Assembly (NCBI GenBank): GCA_019802505.1 | Contig: JAFMOC010000059.1 | Coordinates: 951,001-1,015,000, forward strand | Length of the DNA: 64,000 bases | Source: Corydoras sp. C115 | Taxonomy: Eukaryota > Chordata > Actinopteri > Siluriformes > Callichthyidae | Reading direction: 5' to 3' | Shown here: piece by piece, positions 23,099-34,885 of the stretch | How positions within the stretch are numbered: the first letter of the stretch is position 1 | Layout: each line of letters begins with the position of its first letter | Translations under genes and position numbers: made by a program | Notes under the pieces: model-generated | What the model was told of the DNA's origin: nothing | What the model saw: only the letters and a program-made list of their open reading frames with translations | Databases searched by the model: none

Positions 23099-23447
23099 GG
23101 GCGGCACGGTGGCTTAGTGGTTAGCACATTCCACTCTCAGCGCTAGGGATTCCCGGTTCAAATCCCCATCTGGGTGGAGTTTCCATGTTCTCCCCGTGTC
23201 CGCGTGGGTTTCCTCCGGGTTCTCCGGTTTCATCCCACAAAACATGGATCAAGGTAAATTTAGTTCTTCAAAATTACCCCAAATAGAGTGTGTCTGTGTG
23301 AGTGAGTGAGTGAGTGTGTGCCCAACGATAGATTGGCGTCCTGTCCTGGGTGTATCTGCCCAGCGCCCAAAACCCTCTCCCCTGGATGGGCATGGGGAAC
23401 CCCCCTGCGACCCTAATAGAGGATAAAGCGGAAGTTGGATGGATCGA
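23099..23447 (+). mobile_element. SINE-1, full length, with target duplication
   Basis: 349 bp. Head GGCGGCACGGTGGCTTAGTG, B-box-like GGTTCAAATCC, central domain, GTCCTGTCCTGGGTGTATCT and tail GATAAAGCGGAAGTTGGATG are complete. The 12-bp duplication TTGACTGTTCTT flanks it at 23087-23098 and 23448-23459. Confidence 0.95.
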
Positions 23448-23573
23448 TTGACTGTTCTTTGATGCACTCTTCTTTATTAACAACCTGGATCATATTTATC
23501 TTTAGCATTTAAACTCAGCACCAATACTTTTCTGAAAACAAAAGATTGGTGAAAAAAGACAATGGTATTTATG

Positions 23574-23607
23574 GAACTTAATACCAGATTCATAGAAAGT
23601 TTTACTG
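23574..23607. mobile_element. MITE-A right-end fragment
   Basis: AATACCAGATTCATAGAAAG and TTTTACT resemble the inverted right end of MITE-A. Very short. Confidence 0.4.
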
Positions 23608-23881
23608 ATATATCTGTTTACATTACATTATTTATGCAAATAATGGAGTTATTGCTAAGTCCCTATTAGAATTCATGATTTATTACTTATAAAATATACA
23701 AAATATAATTCCTCGGGCTAAATGCTAATAGTATAAATGAAGCTTTCAAAGCCGAGGTTTAAACTAAGCTTTTAAGTCATTTCCAAAACAAGTATCCTGA
23801 ACTTACATTCACTCAATGTTATTACTAGAAAGTGTATTTAACCTCAGAGATTTTCTTCTTTAACCCACCATAACAATTTGG

Positions 23882-24430
23882 GGTAACACTTTCTTTGAAT
23901 CTGGTATTCATAATGCATAAGCGCATTTATAAAGCTATATAAAGTATTCATAATACTTTAAAACATTTGTCATAAGCCTTTGTTAATGGACAAATATGCT
24001 CCTAATCAGAGTCCTACATTGTTATAAAAATTTGACATAAGGTTTTATAACACAAAGTGACATAATGAATTATTATATGAACTTATTTAAACATTTGAGT
24101 CTTTGGATGTTTAGACACTTACTGAAAATATTCTTATTAAAAAAGAGCATTTATAAGCTTTTATAAATCATTATGTTTTATAAGGCATTATGTTCTTTAA
24201 TATGTTCATTATGTTCTTTAAGCACAAACGTGCTTAAAAGGCTTTATGTCGCTGGTCTTTATAATAAGTTGATGAACCGTTATATATAAAATATATAATT
24301 ATTAATGCATTTTGTGTTATTAAGCCTCATGACATGTTCAAGTATTATAACGCAAAAACAGATACTTTATAAAGCCTTATAAATGTGTTAATAATGCATT
24401 ATGAATACTGGATTTAGGTAAAGTGTTACC
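23882..24430. mobile_element. MITE-A, full-length copy
   Basis: It runs from GGTAACACTTTCTTTGAATC to GGATTTAGGTAAAGTGTTACC, about 549 bp. It is shorter than the copy at 2949 because of internal deletions around 24150-24220. It contains no open frame. Confidence 0.8.
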
Positions 24431-24927
24431 CAATTATTTATTTATTTCAGTTGACCTGAAATTACTCCAACAACAGATTAATCCATCTGAGTAAAAGTGC
24501 TAATAGAATTATTGAAGAGGCCTAATGATTTCAGCCAAAAAAATCGTTGGAAAAAGAATGCAGAACAGCGTCAGCTCTGTACTGAATTACGAGCATTTAA
24601 CAGTGTCAGAAAGGACTGTGCCTGAAGGTGCAAATATCCCACCTTATACAGTCATCTCTAGCACAGGCTATCCAACATGCCTGTTGGGGTAAATTAACAC
24701 TGCAGCCTTCTGTCCCAAACCTGGTGCTTTCAATCACATTGGCAAGGAATCAAAGTCCTCGGCTTGGCTGCCGTCCCACTGCAGGTGTGTTCAAATGCAG
24801 CACCACACATCACGTCCATGCTGACCTTTCCTCTCTGCCTCAAAGCTCTTCAAATACTGCCTGCTACTGCATGGATAAATCAAGTGAGAGGGTATGTGCC
24901 GCAACATCCTTAATCTGGCATGACACA
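24431..24927. other. Unique non-coding stretch
   Basis: A 127-codon plus-strand frame (24628-25011) ends inside the following CA repeat and has no domain or splice evidence. Confidence 0.4.
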
Positions 24928-24937
24928 CACCCACACA

Positions 24938-24992
<55 letters not shown>
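24928..24992. repeat. (CA)n microsatellite
   Basis: About 65 bases of CA with a few early interruptions. Confidence 0.95.
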
Positions 24993-24994
<2 letters not shown>

Positions 24995-25188
24995 CCACAT
25001 ATTTAACATAATCTATGGACATATGCTTTGATGTGTGTAAGGGGTGTGAATGTAGTTGTTACTACTAGTATAAAAATACTACTAATAATTAATAGGCAGC
25101 ATGACGGGGCAGTTTACTCACTCACTTTACAGTAAGTTTGTTTGTGAATTTGTATGTTCTCCCATGTCTGTTTTAGTTATTTTGGTTC

Positions 25189-25191
<3 letters not shown>

Positions 25192-25240
<49 letters not shown>
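25192..25240. repeat. (ATT)n microsatellite
   Basis: About 16 ATT units. A degraded SINE-1-like head (GGCAGCATGACGGGGCAG) lies just before it near 25095. Confidence 0.9.
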
Positions 25241-25241
<1 letters not shown>

Positions 25242-25654
25242 AGTTGAACAATTTGCTTGATAAGAAAATTAGTTCACAATGTAAATGTTTAAATGAATGT
25301 TTAAATGAGATGCACATCCCTGATCAGGCTAGAATAAAAACTATTACATAATATATCATTAACAAACAAATTAATTATTAAAATATCATTAATGTTCCTT
25401 TTAATTTCACTTTGATAACTTTTTATTTATGGATAGTTTATGGATAGCTAAGACATATTTCTGCCAAAAATGGACCGGATCCGTATAAATGTTTTCATAT
25501 GAGGGCACACATGGCAATGGCGGCACACAGGGTTTGCCATGGCCGCCAGACAAGCCTTTATACAGTGGGAAAAAAAACATAGGAATCTCGTGAAAACACA
25601 GGGAAAACATTTACAGTGACAGTAATATACAGTATATATATAGATATACACACA

Positions 25655-25862
25655 TTGGGCAAATACACTTAGGACAGGGCACCATTCCTTTGCTGGTTAC
25701 ACCCACACTCACACAGACACTATTTAGGGGCAATTTAGAGCAGCCAATTCACTTGAATCTTATGTTTTACGCCGGATGTGGATTCCAGAAACCGTAATAC
25801 CCAGAAAAAAACTCACGTAGAAACATGGAAACCACTCACATTGGTATTCAAACCTGGAGATG
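25655..25862 (-). mobile_element. SINE-1, degraded copy without tail
   Basis: GGGCAAATACACTTAGGACA, GGGGCAATTTAGAGCAGCC, a broken central domain and CATTGGTATTCAAACCTGGA follow the reversed SINE-1 order. Confidence 0.7.
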
Positions 25863-26705
25863 GAAACATTATTTTTATGTTTTAATCAATAAGCAAAAAG
25901 TATCATGATAAAGATGATAGAATGTGGATTCAAATCTCTCAACTATTTCAGATTTCTCAGAGAAAGTAGCTTCCTCACCCATCTTTCTTTCACCGACTCA
26001 AGGTTGTGGAAGAAGACCTTCAGAAGTGAGCGGCCCTCTATTACTGTCACCAGCTTCTCTACTCCTCTATCAGATGCCAGCATCTGTGCTCCTCTCACTT
26101 CTTTTTACCCAGCATCCACCAGCACTGCTCTACTTTTACCTCTCCTTCCCAGACTGATATACACATCAACAATCAATCAAATCCAAATCTACTATTTGGA
26201 CTCCTTTTTCTGGTGCCTCTGCAGATTCGTACCAACATACTGTTACCTTGCTATTTCTGCTGTCAAATAAGATTTACATATATTACAGTCAAACGAAATT
26301 CTGCATGTTAACCAAATTCATACAAAGAGAGCACCTTGCATGATGTCCCCAATAGCAACATGAAGATAAATCCTGACAGAACTGTTGAAATGCTGGTTGA
26401 CTGGTTGTCTGCTTTTTCCAGACAATTCTCAGCTCTGCTGAATTCCAAGGCGAAGGCTGTTAGATTACAGCGGACCACCATCATAAAGCCTTTGAAGCAG
26501 GTGATAAACAGCAGAACTTTAAACAAGGCACTGCAGAAATGATCCTTTGTCTCCCAATTCAGGATACATAGGGCCGGGGGCGGAGGGGGTGTCTGAGCAG
26601 AAGGATAAAAGGAAGAGAGGCGCTCTCGTAGAAAGAGGAAGAGCTGTGTGCATACATTAGATCATTTTACAAATGTTTATCTCGCCTCATTATCTCACAT
26701 ACCGC
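25863..26705. other. Unique non-coding stretch
   Basis: Frames of 121 and 77 codons overlap at 25905-26270 without domain content. A G-rich patch (GGGCCGGGGGCGGAGGGGGT) lies at about 26572. Confidence 0.4.
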
Positions 26706-26908
26706 TCAAAGACATGCTATATGGGGCAATTTAGACCATTCAATTTACCTTGATCCATGTTTTTGGACTGTGGGAGGAAACCGAAGAACCTGGAGGAAAC
26801 CCACGTGGACACAGGGAGAACAAGGAAACTCCACCCAGATTGGGATTCGAACTGGGAATCCCTAGTGCTGAGAGGAGAACATGCTAACCACTAAGCAACT
26901 GTGCCACT
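26706..26908 (-). mobile_element. SINE-1 head half
   Basis: TATATGGGGCAATTTAGACC, the reversed central domain, reversed B box (GGGATTCGAACTGGGAATCC) and head CCACTAAGCAACTGTGCCAC are well preserved. The tail half is missing. Confidence 0.85.
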
Positions 26909-26920
26909 GTAATTTTTTTT

Positions 26921-27012
26921 TTCCAAAGTGACCTACAAGTATCCAAATTCGGTGGTTTGTCAGCCAGGATATAGCACCACTGGAGCAGTAAGGGTTAATG
27001 GCCTTGCAAATG
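26921..27012 (-). mobile_element. SINE-2 fragment
   Basis: CCAAAGTGACCTACAAGTAT and GAGCAGTAAGGGTTAATGGC match the tail half of SINE-2. Confidence 0.6.
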
Positions 27013-27054
27013 AAATCCTAGTGTGTTTGTTTGGTGAATCAGCAAAACGCCATC

Positions 27055-27056
27055 AA

Positions 27057-27094
<38 letters not shown>
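27055..27094. repeat. (AAT)n microsatellite
   Basis: About 13 AAT units. Confidence 0.9.
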
Positions 27095-27096
<2 letters not shown>

Positions 27097-27245
27097 GGTT
27101 CTTTCTATTTAAATGTCTAGCAAAAACAGTAAATCTCAGTAAATCCCAGTGATCAGAGTTCAAAGGCTAAACTATATTCAAAAATATACTGTATATATCT
27201 AAATACCATAAGCTTAGTTATATACATGTCAAAAAGCGTCCGTTC

Positions 27246-27688
27246 TGACCCGGAAGGAGGGGCGGCTAACGCGGGGATAGAGCTGCGTTCAGCCGCTCGC
27301 GCCTAGTGAGCGCTCCCGGGTACCGACCACGCGGGGAAAATTACGTGCGTCGGTCCCCGGCGAACGCCCCCACGGTACACGACCCACGCGGAAAAGGTGC
27401 GCAGCGCCGTACCGTGGTTTTGCGCGGAAGGAGAGTCCAAGACACCGGGATAAAATCCAAAAAGGTCAAATTTAATAAAAATTGGTGACGGGACACCAAC
27501 GAAAATGGGGAACAAACGGAACGACATGACATTGGGTCTAGAAACCACAAAATAAAGACGTGCGCAATATGGAGGGGTAAAACAGATTAAATAGAAAACT
27601 AACTGAACATGTGACAAACCCAACCAATCACCCAAGTGAGACAATGAGGACCGACAACGAGGGACAGGTGCAGCAGGTGCTCGTGACA
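27246..27688 (-). mobile_element. CpG-rich LTR-like sequence
   Basis: A 443-bp island unlike its AT-rich surroundings. On the minus strand it begins TGTCACGAGCACC and ends CCGGGTCA, so it has TG...CA ends. It carries a TATTTAA box (about 27590) and an ATTAAA poly(A)-type signal (27471-27476), followed by a GC- and CpG-rich segment at 27246-27440. That order fits U3-R-U5 of a solo LTR. No target duplication or internal retroviral sequence is seen, so another CpG-rich dispersed repeat remains possible. Open frames across it on both strands have no recognisable domain. Confidence 0.45.
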
Positions 27689-28605
27689 ATACACTATAAT
27701 ATAAATAGTTCTTGGAAACACTGTTATATCAGTGAATGTAGCTGATTCAGGTGTTACTGCTGCCCCAGTGCACTAGAAACCTGACTACCCTGCACTGAGC
27801 CCCACTTCAACCCCATTAAACACTATCGGAATAATCAAAGATCACACCATCATACAACATCAGAGTCTGACCTCCACACCAGTGTTCTACTTGATATTTC
27901 AACAAAATGACTTTTTTACGCGAATGGAAGTTGGTATTGCTGCATGCTGAATGGTTCCCCACAAAGCCTCTAGAAGATGTAATGTGTAGGTGTTCCAATA
28001 AGTTTGTTTATATAGTGTATCTATTTGCAGACATAAAAAGGGTTGGTGGAAAAAGATAAAAATGACTTTTCACATTTAACCAGACACCTTATGTTTAATA
28101 GTCCTTAATAACAGGTCAAAGATAGCATGGATGCGGGTGTTCTTCCCGCCTATGAGTGGCTCATTAATTTCATGACACTGTCGGCAGGCTCTGTGGGAGA
28201 AGCCATTAGTGTAGATGTGCATAGTCTCTGTGTCTGAGCTGCTAAAGCGGGCTTGTGTCACAAGCATTTGGCAACAACCAAGCACTTAGCTCTCTAATTC
28301 GTCTAATTGCTGCCTCAATAGATGAGATAAAGCCTCTCTCAATAGTTAAGGGTTGACTATGTGTTTAGGAGACACGGTAAATTCTGGAGAAACCTAAATC
28401 AAGAAAAGTTTTAAAAAAGAGGAAAATCAATGAATGTTCTACTTAGCTCACTTTAAAAGTAAGATTTACTCAGTGTTTAGTTCATTTGGAACTTCATCTA
28501 CAGTTTTAAAGCACTGCTTCATGAAGAGAAATAAGAGCACAGCTCAAGGACGAACAGTTAGTTCGGCTTCATGTTGGAAAAGATATATGAAATGCAGATG
28601 AACTA
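27689..28605. other. Unique non-coding stretch
   Basis: No recognised repeat or exon. Confidence 0.4.
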
Positions 28606-28995
28606 CAGAAGCAGTCACCTCCTTTCTGTTCCACTTATTATTTATGTTCGCAATTCCACTCTCTGTAAAGTTAGACTTTGTAGTTTTACAATTCCAGACT
28701 GTAGTCCACCTGTTTGTGGATTACAGTACATACTATGTACTTTCCCTTTACTCTGTTCTCTAATGGTCAGGAACCCAATAGTAGCATCACAGAGCAGGTG
28801 TTATATGGTTGGTGCATTATTCCTATCCCAGCAGTGTCACTGAGGTGTTTAAATGAACCTCCAGCAGCACTGCTGCACTAAAACCCCCTCACCACATCAG
28901 TGTCACTGCAGAACTGACAAAAAACCATCCACCACCCAAATTATACCTGTTTTCTGATGCTCCTGACCAATAGAGAACAGAGAACCATCAGGGAA
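28606..28995 (+). mobile_element. MITE-B, right end missing
   Basis: TTCCACTTATTATTTATGTT, TTAGACTTTGTAGTTTTACA, CACAGAGCAGGTGTT, CAGCAGTGTCACTGAGGTG, AGCAGCACTGCTGCACTAAA, then the turn into the inverted half (TGTCACTGCAGAACTGACAA, ACCTGTTTTCTGATG, AATAGAGAACAGAGAACC). It stops before the second terminal arm. Confidence 0.8.
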
Positions 28996-30221
28996 GATAT
29001 ATCTTATATATATAGTCTATTAAACTCTTAAATTTGAACAAAGTAAATAGTACTTTAGTGATTTAACAGGTTAGCAGACTATAGAAAGTCAATTAAAATT
29101 TCATTACAAGAAGATTTACAGATAGATATCAGATATCAGTTCTGATTTTTTTATTCTCTTTGTTCTTTTTTTTATCAGTTTGGCAACTTTTTTTAACACT
29201 TAAACATCTTATCATCTTATAAATAAGTGCCAAAGCCTTTGAAACATATTTTTAGTTCTTGCATTTTTCTTTAAGGGCTATAGTATTTCTGCCAGCTATG
29301 TCAACGTGTGAAATAGCTGAACAAAACCATGAACAATATATAATGAGATTACTATATATGTCATTTACTTGTAGCCTATTCGAGACTATTATTATATTTG
29401 TTGTTAGAAACTTATTGTGTGCTAGCAGATGTTAAGCTTCTTGTGTAGGCCAGCACTAATTAAATCTGAAAACAAAAGGAAAAAAAAGAACACCTTAACT
29501 TAGTGTACACTTAATTTAACACTATTAAATAAACAGCAGGGTTTCTCTAATAGAGGTAAACATCTTCACAATCGCACAATCTAGCCAGAGGGAATTTGGC
29601 CATCTCCCTGCCTTCATCTGTAACTTTAGATGTTCAATTAAGGTAGTGCTGATTGGATTTGTTAATGAGACTGGAGCAATGCAGGTGCTGTAAAAGTGTG
29701 TATATATACATTTATATGTACATATGACTTTAGTCCAGTTTGAACAGGTTACCTCATTTTAAAATCATTACATAATGTAAATTTCTTCAGGTATGTATGT
29801 ACATTATAATGTTATTCTTATATGTACACTATTAAATTGGAAAAAAAATTGTAAACACAATCGTATCACACTGAAGATAGAAGTGAAGAAAAACCAGGTT
29901 GAAGTATGTTTCTGGATGATTTGGGTTCTCCGGATGCTGGCCTACTTAAAGCTGCTATAAACAGTGTTTATGCCCCTGAGGAGTGAAAGTGATACTGCAT
30001 TAAATTGTACCATGAAAATGTGTGTAGAACATTATCATCAGTCTTAGCCAAATTCTCTTCTTTGTGGAAAATGTTTGAAAACTGTAAATAAAACTTGGCT
30101 TGAAACAATTACAGCTTATTAGTTTCCTGCAGGGATACACTCATGTGGTTGGTGTTAATGTCAAATTAATGATACAGATACAGTATGTGATTAAAAATTT
30201 GAATATTTTTAAAAAGAATTA
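28996..30221. other. Unique non-coding stretch
   Basis: No recognised element and no open frame longer than about 60 codons. Confidence 0.45.
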
Positions 30222-30432
30222 CCCGAGCTGGTACCTAAAATAATGAAAAGCTGTGGTGGAACCATTGGGGTCCTGACAATTAGAGAACAGAGTAAAGGGG
30301 AGGTACACAGTATGTACTGTAGTCCAGAAAGAGATGGATGACATTTTGGAATTGCAGTACTACAAAGTTCATCTTTACAGTAAGTGGAACTGAGAACATG
30401 GAAAATGGAACATGGAGCAACAAGGAGGTATA
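30222..30432 (+). mobile_element. MITE-B right half
   Basis: GGGGTCCTGACAATTAGAGA, ACAGAGTAAAGGGGAGGTAC, ACTACAAAGTTCATCTTTAC and AAGTGGAACTGAGAACATGG are the right arm as in the copy at 44401-44857. The left half is missing. Confidence 0.75.
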
Positions 30433-30518
30433 ACATATACATTGCAATATTTAATATTTAAAAAAAATATATATATATATATATAAATAAATAAAATAAA
30501 AAAAATAATAATAATAAT

Positions 30519-30782
30519 AGGACGGCACATTGGCTTAGTGGTTAGCATGTACATCTCTCAGCGCTAGGGATTCCCAGTTCGAGTCCCAATCTTGGTGGAG
30601 TTTCCATGTTCTACCCATGTCCGCGTGGGTTTCCTCCGGTTTCCTCCCACAATCCAAAAACATAGATCAAGGTCAATCGAATTCTACAAATTGCCCCATA
30701 TAGAGTGTATCTGCCCAGCGCCCGATACGTTCTCCCTGGATGGGCATGGGGAATCCCCCACGACCCTAATAAATAAATAATG
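30519..30782 (+). mobile_element. SINE-1 copy with internal deletion
   Basis: Head GGACGGCACATTGGCTTAGT, B box GTTCGAGTCCC, central domain, then a jump from CCCCATATAGAGTGT directly to ATCTGCCCAGCGCCCGATAC; the segment with the TG tract and GATGGATTGGCG is gone. The tail is CCACGACCCTAATAAATAAA. Confidence 0.85.
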
Positions 30783-31540
30783 TAAATAAATCCATCTTAA
30801 TTCAAATTGTTTTTTTGTCCATCAGATATCAGGCGCTATTACAGACAAAGGTTTAATTCACACCTGCAGTTTTGCAAAAGTAACACTTTAAATGCCAACT
30901 TGGATGGAATTCAATTTACAACAAGTTGAAACAATGGCTCAGATCCAATTCCACCATCCTGTTTATAAGAACACCAGCTAAGAGGAAGTTTGAAGCCTTT
31001 TGGGAGATATGTGACCCAACTTTCCCTTTTCCATGATGATATATATTAACTGGGGGAGTTGGTCGAGATCTCTAGCATGGTTGATTGGCAGGTTAGCACT
31101 TGCCTTTTGGCAACTTGACCTTAAGAGTCAGGTGCTGCTGAAGCATGTATTAGCTGCACTCTTGGCTCAGGGGTTGTGTATGAATACCAAGCAGATGCTC
31201 CAATGACTATCTTGATGTCCCTTCAGACAAGTGATTCACCTTTAAGCTTTGCTTTATCTCATTGTCATGACTGTATTTTAATGGTTTGTCCTTTGTGTTG
31301 AATAAAGGGATGGTGGGTGTCTGTACCCAACAACAACCCCCTTCCATTTTGAAGATATATAGTACAAGCTGTGCTGTACACACTGAGCATGCAGTGATGG
31401 TGTTTGGTGAGAAAGTGATAAATACTTTTACAGCCATCCTCTTTTGTAAGAACCGTTGGCTATGAAATGCTTTCAAAGCTTAGCTATGAACAGAAAACTC
31501 ATATATTAACAAAATATATCCACAGATGTTGAGGTGAGTT
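30783..31540. other. Unique non-coding stretch
   Basis: An 89-codon minus-strand frame at 31207-31476 has no recognisable domain. Confidence 0.4.
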
Positions 31541-32076
31541 AACATCTATAACATTTGTCATAAGCCTCAGTTAATGTTCATAATCACAGTAATATAGTGT
31601 CATAACGATATGACATAAGGCTTTTTAACATAAATTGACAAAGTATTACAAACTTTGCAGACATAAACTATAAAGAACATTTATAATCTTTCATAAGTCA
31701 TCATGTACTAATAATAAGGCAGTTTCCTCCATAGAGGTAATTAATGACAACGCTTCATCTAATGCTGATAATGAGAGTTTATAAGCTGTAATAAAATATT
31801 ATGGAAAACTTTTGAAGTCCTTTACAGTGAAAGCATTCATTAAACACAAATGTTATAAAGCTCTATGACACTGCTCTTGACAATATGTTAATAAATAGTT
31901 AAAACAAAGAATTAATAAGGCCTTAAGTCACTTTGTGTTGCAAAGCCTTATGGAATATTCTTATAACACTTTATATGGGTCTTTCAATTATGAAAATATT
32001 CTAAAACATTATGAATACTTTATAAAGCTTCATGAATGTGTTTATAATGTATTATGAATCATAGAAAGTGTTATCG
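31541..32076. mobile_element. MITE-A copy, left end missing
   Basis: It begins inside the element (ATAACATTTGTCATAAGCCT) and ends at TGTATTATGAATCATAGAAA with GTGTTATC. The internal motif order is as in the full copies. Confidence 0.75.
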
Positions 32077-32598
32077 GAATATTTTTCATCACAGGTCTGT
32101 GTATTTGACTGCGTTTCATTACCCACTAACCAAGAGGCTTGCATGTATAAATGCAGCGGTGGTGTTGATCAGACCCCAATGAAAAAGAGATGGAGCAAAT
32201 CCTGAAAGCTGCAGGGGTCCTGGATCATGTCTGACCCTGAATTCTAACTCCAACATTAAGATGAGATACTCATACTTCGAGCGAAAACAAACATGTTTAC
32301 TGTGCCTCGTTCAAAACCACAAAGAATACAAGCCTAAAAAAAGACCTGCAGTCTGGAGTGATTTGTTTCACCAAGAAAAAAATAAACTCTTATTAAATGC
32401 ATGGTGCGTGCAGAATGTATCTATTAATGAGTCAGCCATAAGGAAACTCTAAACCTTTATTATAGTAAAACTAATAAAGCCTAAATAAATACTTTAAAGA
32501 AGAAACCTCTTTTATTTATCATGGAAGAAATGAATACTACAACCACCAACATTATGATTATTATAACCATAAAAATATTATATTATCATATACAGTTA
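32077..32598. other. Unique non-coding stretch
   Basis: No recognised repeat or exon. Confidence 0.4.
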
Positions 32599-32742
32599 AA
32601 GTTCAAATCCCAGTCTGGTTGGAGTTCAGATGTTCTCCTCATGTTCGTGTGGGTTTTCGCCGGGTTCTCCGGTTTTCTCCCACAGACCAAAACATGGAAT
32701 TAAGGTAAATTAGTTGCCCTAAATTGCCCCTATCTATGGTTA
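32599..32742 (+). mobile_element. SINE-1 central fragment
   Basis: B-box region GTTCAAATCCCAGTCTGG, central domain (GTGTGGGTTTTCGCCGGGTT) and AAATTGCCCCTATCT only. Confidence 0.75.
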
Positions 32743-32878
32743 ACCCTAAACCTAACTCTATGACTTGATATAGTGTAAGATAAAACAAAATAAGATAAGA
32801 TATACAATTATTGGTCTCAACTGAGGAAAGTCACAGCAGAGTCACAGCCAAAGGGAAGTAAGGTTATGTCCTATGAAG

Positions 32879-32888
32879 ATATATATAT

Positions 32889-32951
<63 letters not shown>
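32879..32951. repeat. (TA)n microsatellite
   Basis: About 73 bases of TA with one phase shift at 32899. Confidence 0.95.
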
Positions 32952-32961
32952 CATACATCCT

Positions 32962-33106
32962 TCATTCATTCATTATCTCCCGCTTTATCCTCTATTAGGG
33001 TCGCGGTGGGGTTCCCCAGCCCATCCAGGGGAGGTCTCGGGCGCTGGGCAGATAGACCCAGGACAGGGCGCCAATCCATCGCAATATATTATGTGTGTGT
33101 GCGTGT

Positions 33107-33136
<30 letters not shown>
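32962..33136 (-). mobile_element. SINE-1 tail half ending in an expanded TG tract
   Basis: Tail CATTCATTATCTCCCGCTTT, GGGTCGCGGTGGGGTTCCCC, GGGCAGATAGACCCAGGACA and GGCGCCAATCCATCG are near consensus. They run into TATTATGTGTGTGTGCG and a TG run (33090-33136). Confidence 0.8.
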
Positions 33137-33137
<1 letters not shown>

Positions 33138-33171
33138 TAAAGGGCATCTCTGGTGAAGTAATTAATTAATA

Positions 33172-33266
33172 GTGAGTAATAGTGAGTGTTTGCCTGACCT
33201 CACAGCACCCAAACATTCTCCCCTGTATGGGAACCCCCTGCCCCGATACCCTAGTAAAGGATCAAC
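33172..33266 (+). mobile_element. SINE-1 tail fragment
   Basis: GTGAGTGTTTGCCTGACC, CAGCACCCAAACATTCTCCC and CCCTAGTAAAGGATCAACAG are a diverged plus-strand 3' part facing the reversed fragment to its left. Confidence 0.65.
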
Positions 33267-34239
33267 AGTTGTCATCTTTTTGTTGCCATTCACACGTAAT
33301 GGAATTTAATATAGTGTGTTTTGTTTCTTTGTATTAGTTATGTTTTTGTTCGTCCGCCATCAGTTTGTCATGGGTTATTGTTGTTCTATGTATTCACCTG
33401 TTTCTTATTCTCTGTTCATTATCTCCACTATTTAGTCTCCCTCTTTGTTTACTTCCTAGTGGATTATTTTGTTAATTAGTTTGTGTGAGCTGGGTACTTT
33501 ATCTTTTTCTCAAACACAAAGTTCATTATTAGCATTTGATTCTTTCTTTTCTTTTGCCTGCACAAACAGGTTTCGGGCCTGGCAATGATTTGAAAATATT
33601 TTGTTTGCAGTTGCTTAGATGATTCTGCAGTTACACCACGTGTGTCTGTGTGTGTATGTGTATGAGTGTGTGTGTGTGTGTGTGTGTGTTTTATTATTTC
33701 ATAGTCTATAAGAAGACTTTGTAAAATCTTTCATTGCACCTGCACCTGCTACAGCAACGGAAACCGATCTTTCCTTAAACATACTGTGACTTCCGTACGG
33801 TTAATTGAGGACAGATAGATTCGGGGATCTCTTAAAAATACGCTGCTTATAGATGTCTAGTTATCTTTAGCAGCCACAGATAACGGCTGTTGCACTAAGT
33901 AGCTTTACTCGGAACTGCATTTCGTCAAACCGCCTATGAGATTACTGCGAGCAGGACCTCGTTGTAATGTTGTAGACAGAGATGTCAGGCAACATCAGCC
34001 TATTATTGCCAATTTCAGTCCACACCTGGCATTTCTTGTTTGCATTAAGCAACTGCAGAGCTGCAGGCTTTGTTGGGGAATCCCATGTTCCCCGACTGTC
34101 TAAGCCATTTTATATACTTCACAATATATGTTAAGTCTTCTGAGCTTCCACCTGTGGATTTTTTTAAATGTTTCATTTGATTCGCATGAATTACCATGGT
34201 ATTGCACTCCAAAACAGTAGTACATTAAAGGTTTATTAT
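33267..34239. other. Unique stretch with a TG microsatellite
   Basis: A TG run lies at about 33640-33690. Otherwise nothing is recognised. Confidence 0.45.
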
Positions 34240-34272
34240 TTTGCTAACACTTTCTATGAATCTGGATTTCAT
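34240..34272. mobile_element. MITE-A left-end fragment
   Basis: GCTAACACTTTCTATGAATC and TGGA match the left end, then break directly into SINE-1 tail sequence. Confidence 0.5.
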
Positions 34273-34505
34273 CTCATGTTTCGCTTAATCCTCTACTGGA
34301 GACAATACAGGGCACCAATCCATTGCTGGACACTCACACACACACAGACACACTATGTAAGGACAACTGAGCCAATTCACCTTGAATCCATGTTTTTGGA
34401 ATGTGGAAGGAAACCAGAGAACCCGAAAAAATCTGAAGAAAATTAAAAGAACCATGACAATGATTAGAACCTGGAACCCAACACTAAAAGATGGACATGC
34501 CAAAC
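34268..34505 (-). mobile_element. SINE-1, diverged copy
   Basis: CTCATGTTTCGCTTAATCCT, GGGCACCAATCCATTGCTGG, GTTTTTGGAATGTGGAAGGA and TTAGAACCTGGAACCC keep the reversed order. The segment after CTCTACTGGA that would hold CCCATGCCCATCC is deleted. Confidence 0.75.
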
Positions 34506-34562
34506 TACATATTTGGGTTTGTGCATCGTTGTATAAATACATTTCAATTTGTTAAACAGATA

Positions 34563-34885
34563 ATGGGCGGCATGGTGGCTTAGTGGTTAGCACTTTCACC
34601 TCTCAGGTTCGAATCCCAATTTGGTTGGAATTTCCATGTTCTCCCCGTTTATTTGTGGGTTTTGCTGCAGGTTCCCCGGTTTCCTCTCACAGCCCAAAAA
34701 CATGTATTTAGGGTAAATTGAATGCTCTAAATTGACCCATATAGTGTATGTCTATGCAAATGAGTCTGCCTGGTGATAAATTGGCACCCTGTCCTGGGTG
34801 TATCAGTCCAGCGCTCAAAACTTTGGATGGGCATGGGGAACCCCCCCGACCATAGTAGAGGATTAAGTCGGAGATAATAAATTAA
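34563..34885 (+). mobile_element. SINE-1, near-full copy
   Basis: Head GGGCGGCATGGTGGCTTAGT, B box GGTTCGAATCCC (with a shortened spacer after CCTCTCA), central domain, CACCCTGTCCTGGGTGTATC and tail AGTAGAGGATTAAGTCGGAG are present. Confidence 0.85.

Noticed and set aside
27303..27689. 128-codon minus-strand frame in the CpG-rich block
   Set aside because: Both strands are open because the block is GC-rich; the block is better explained as an LTR-like repeat.
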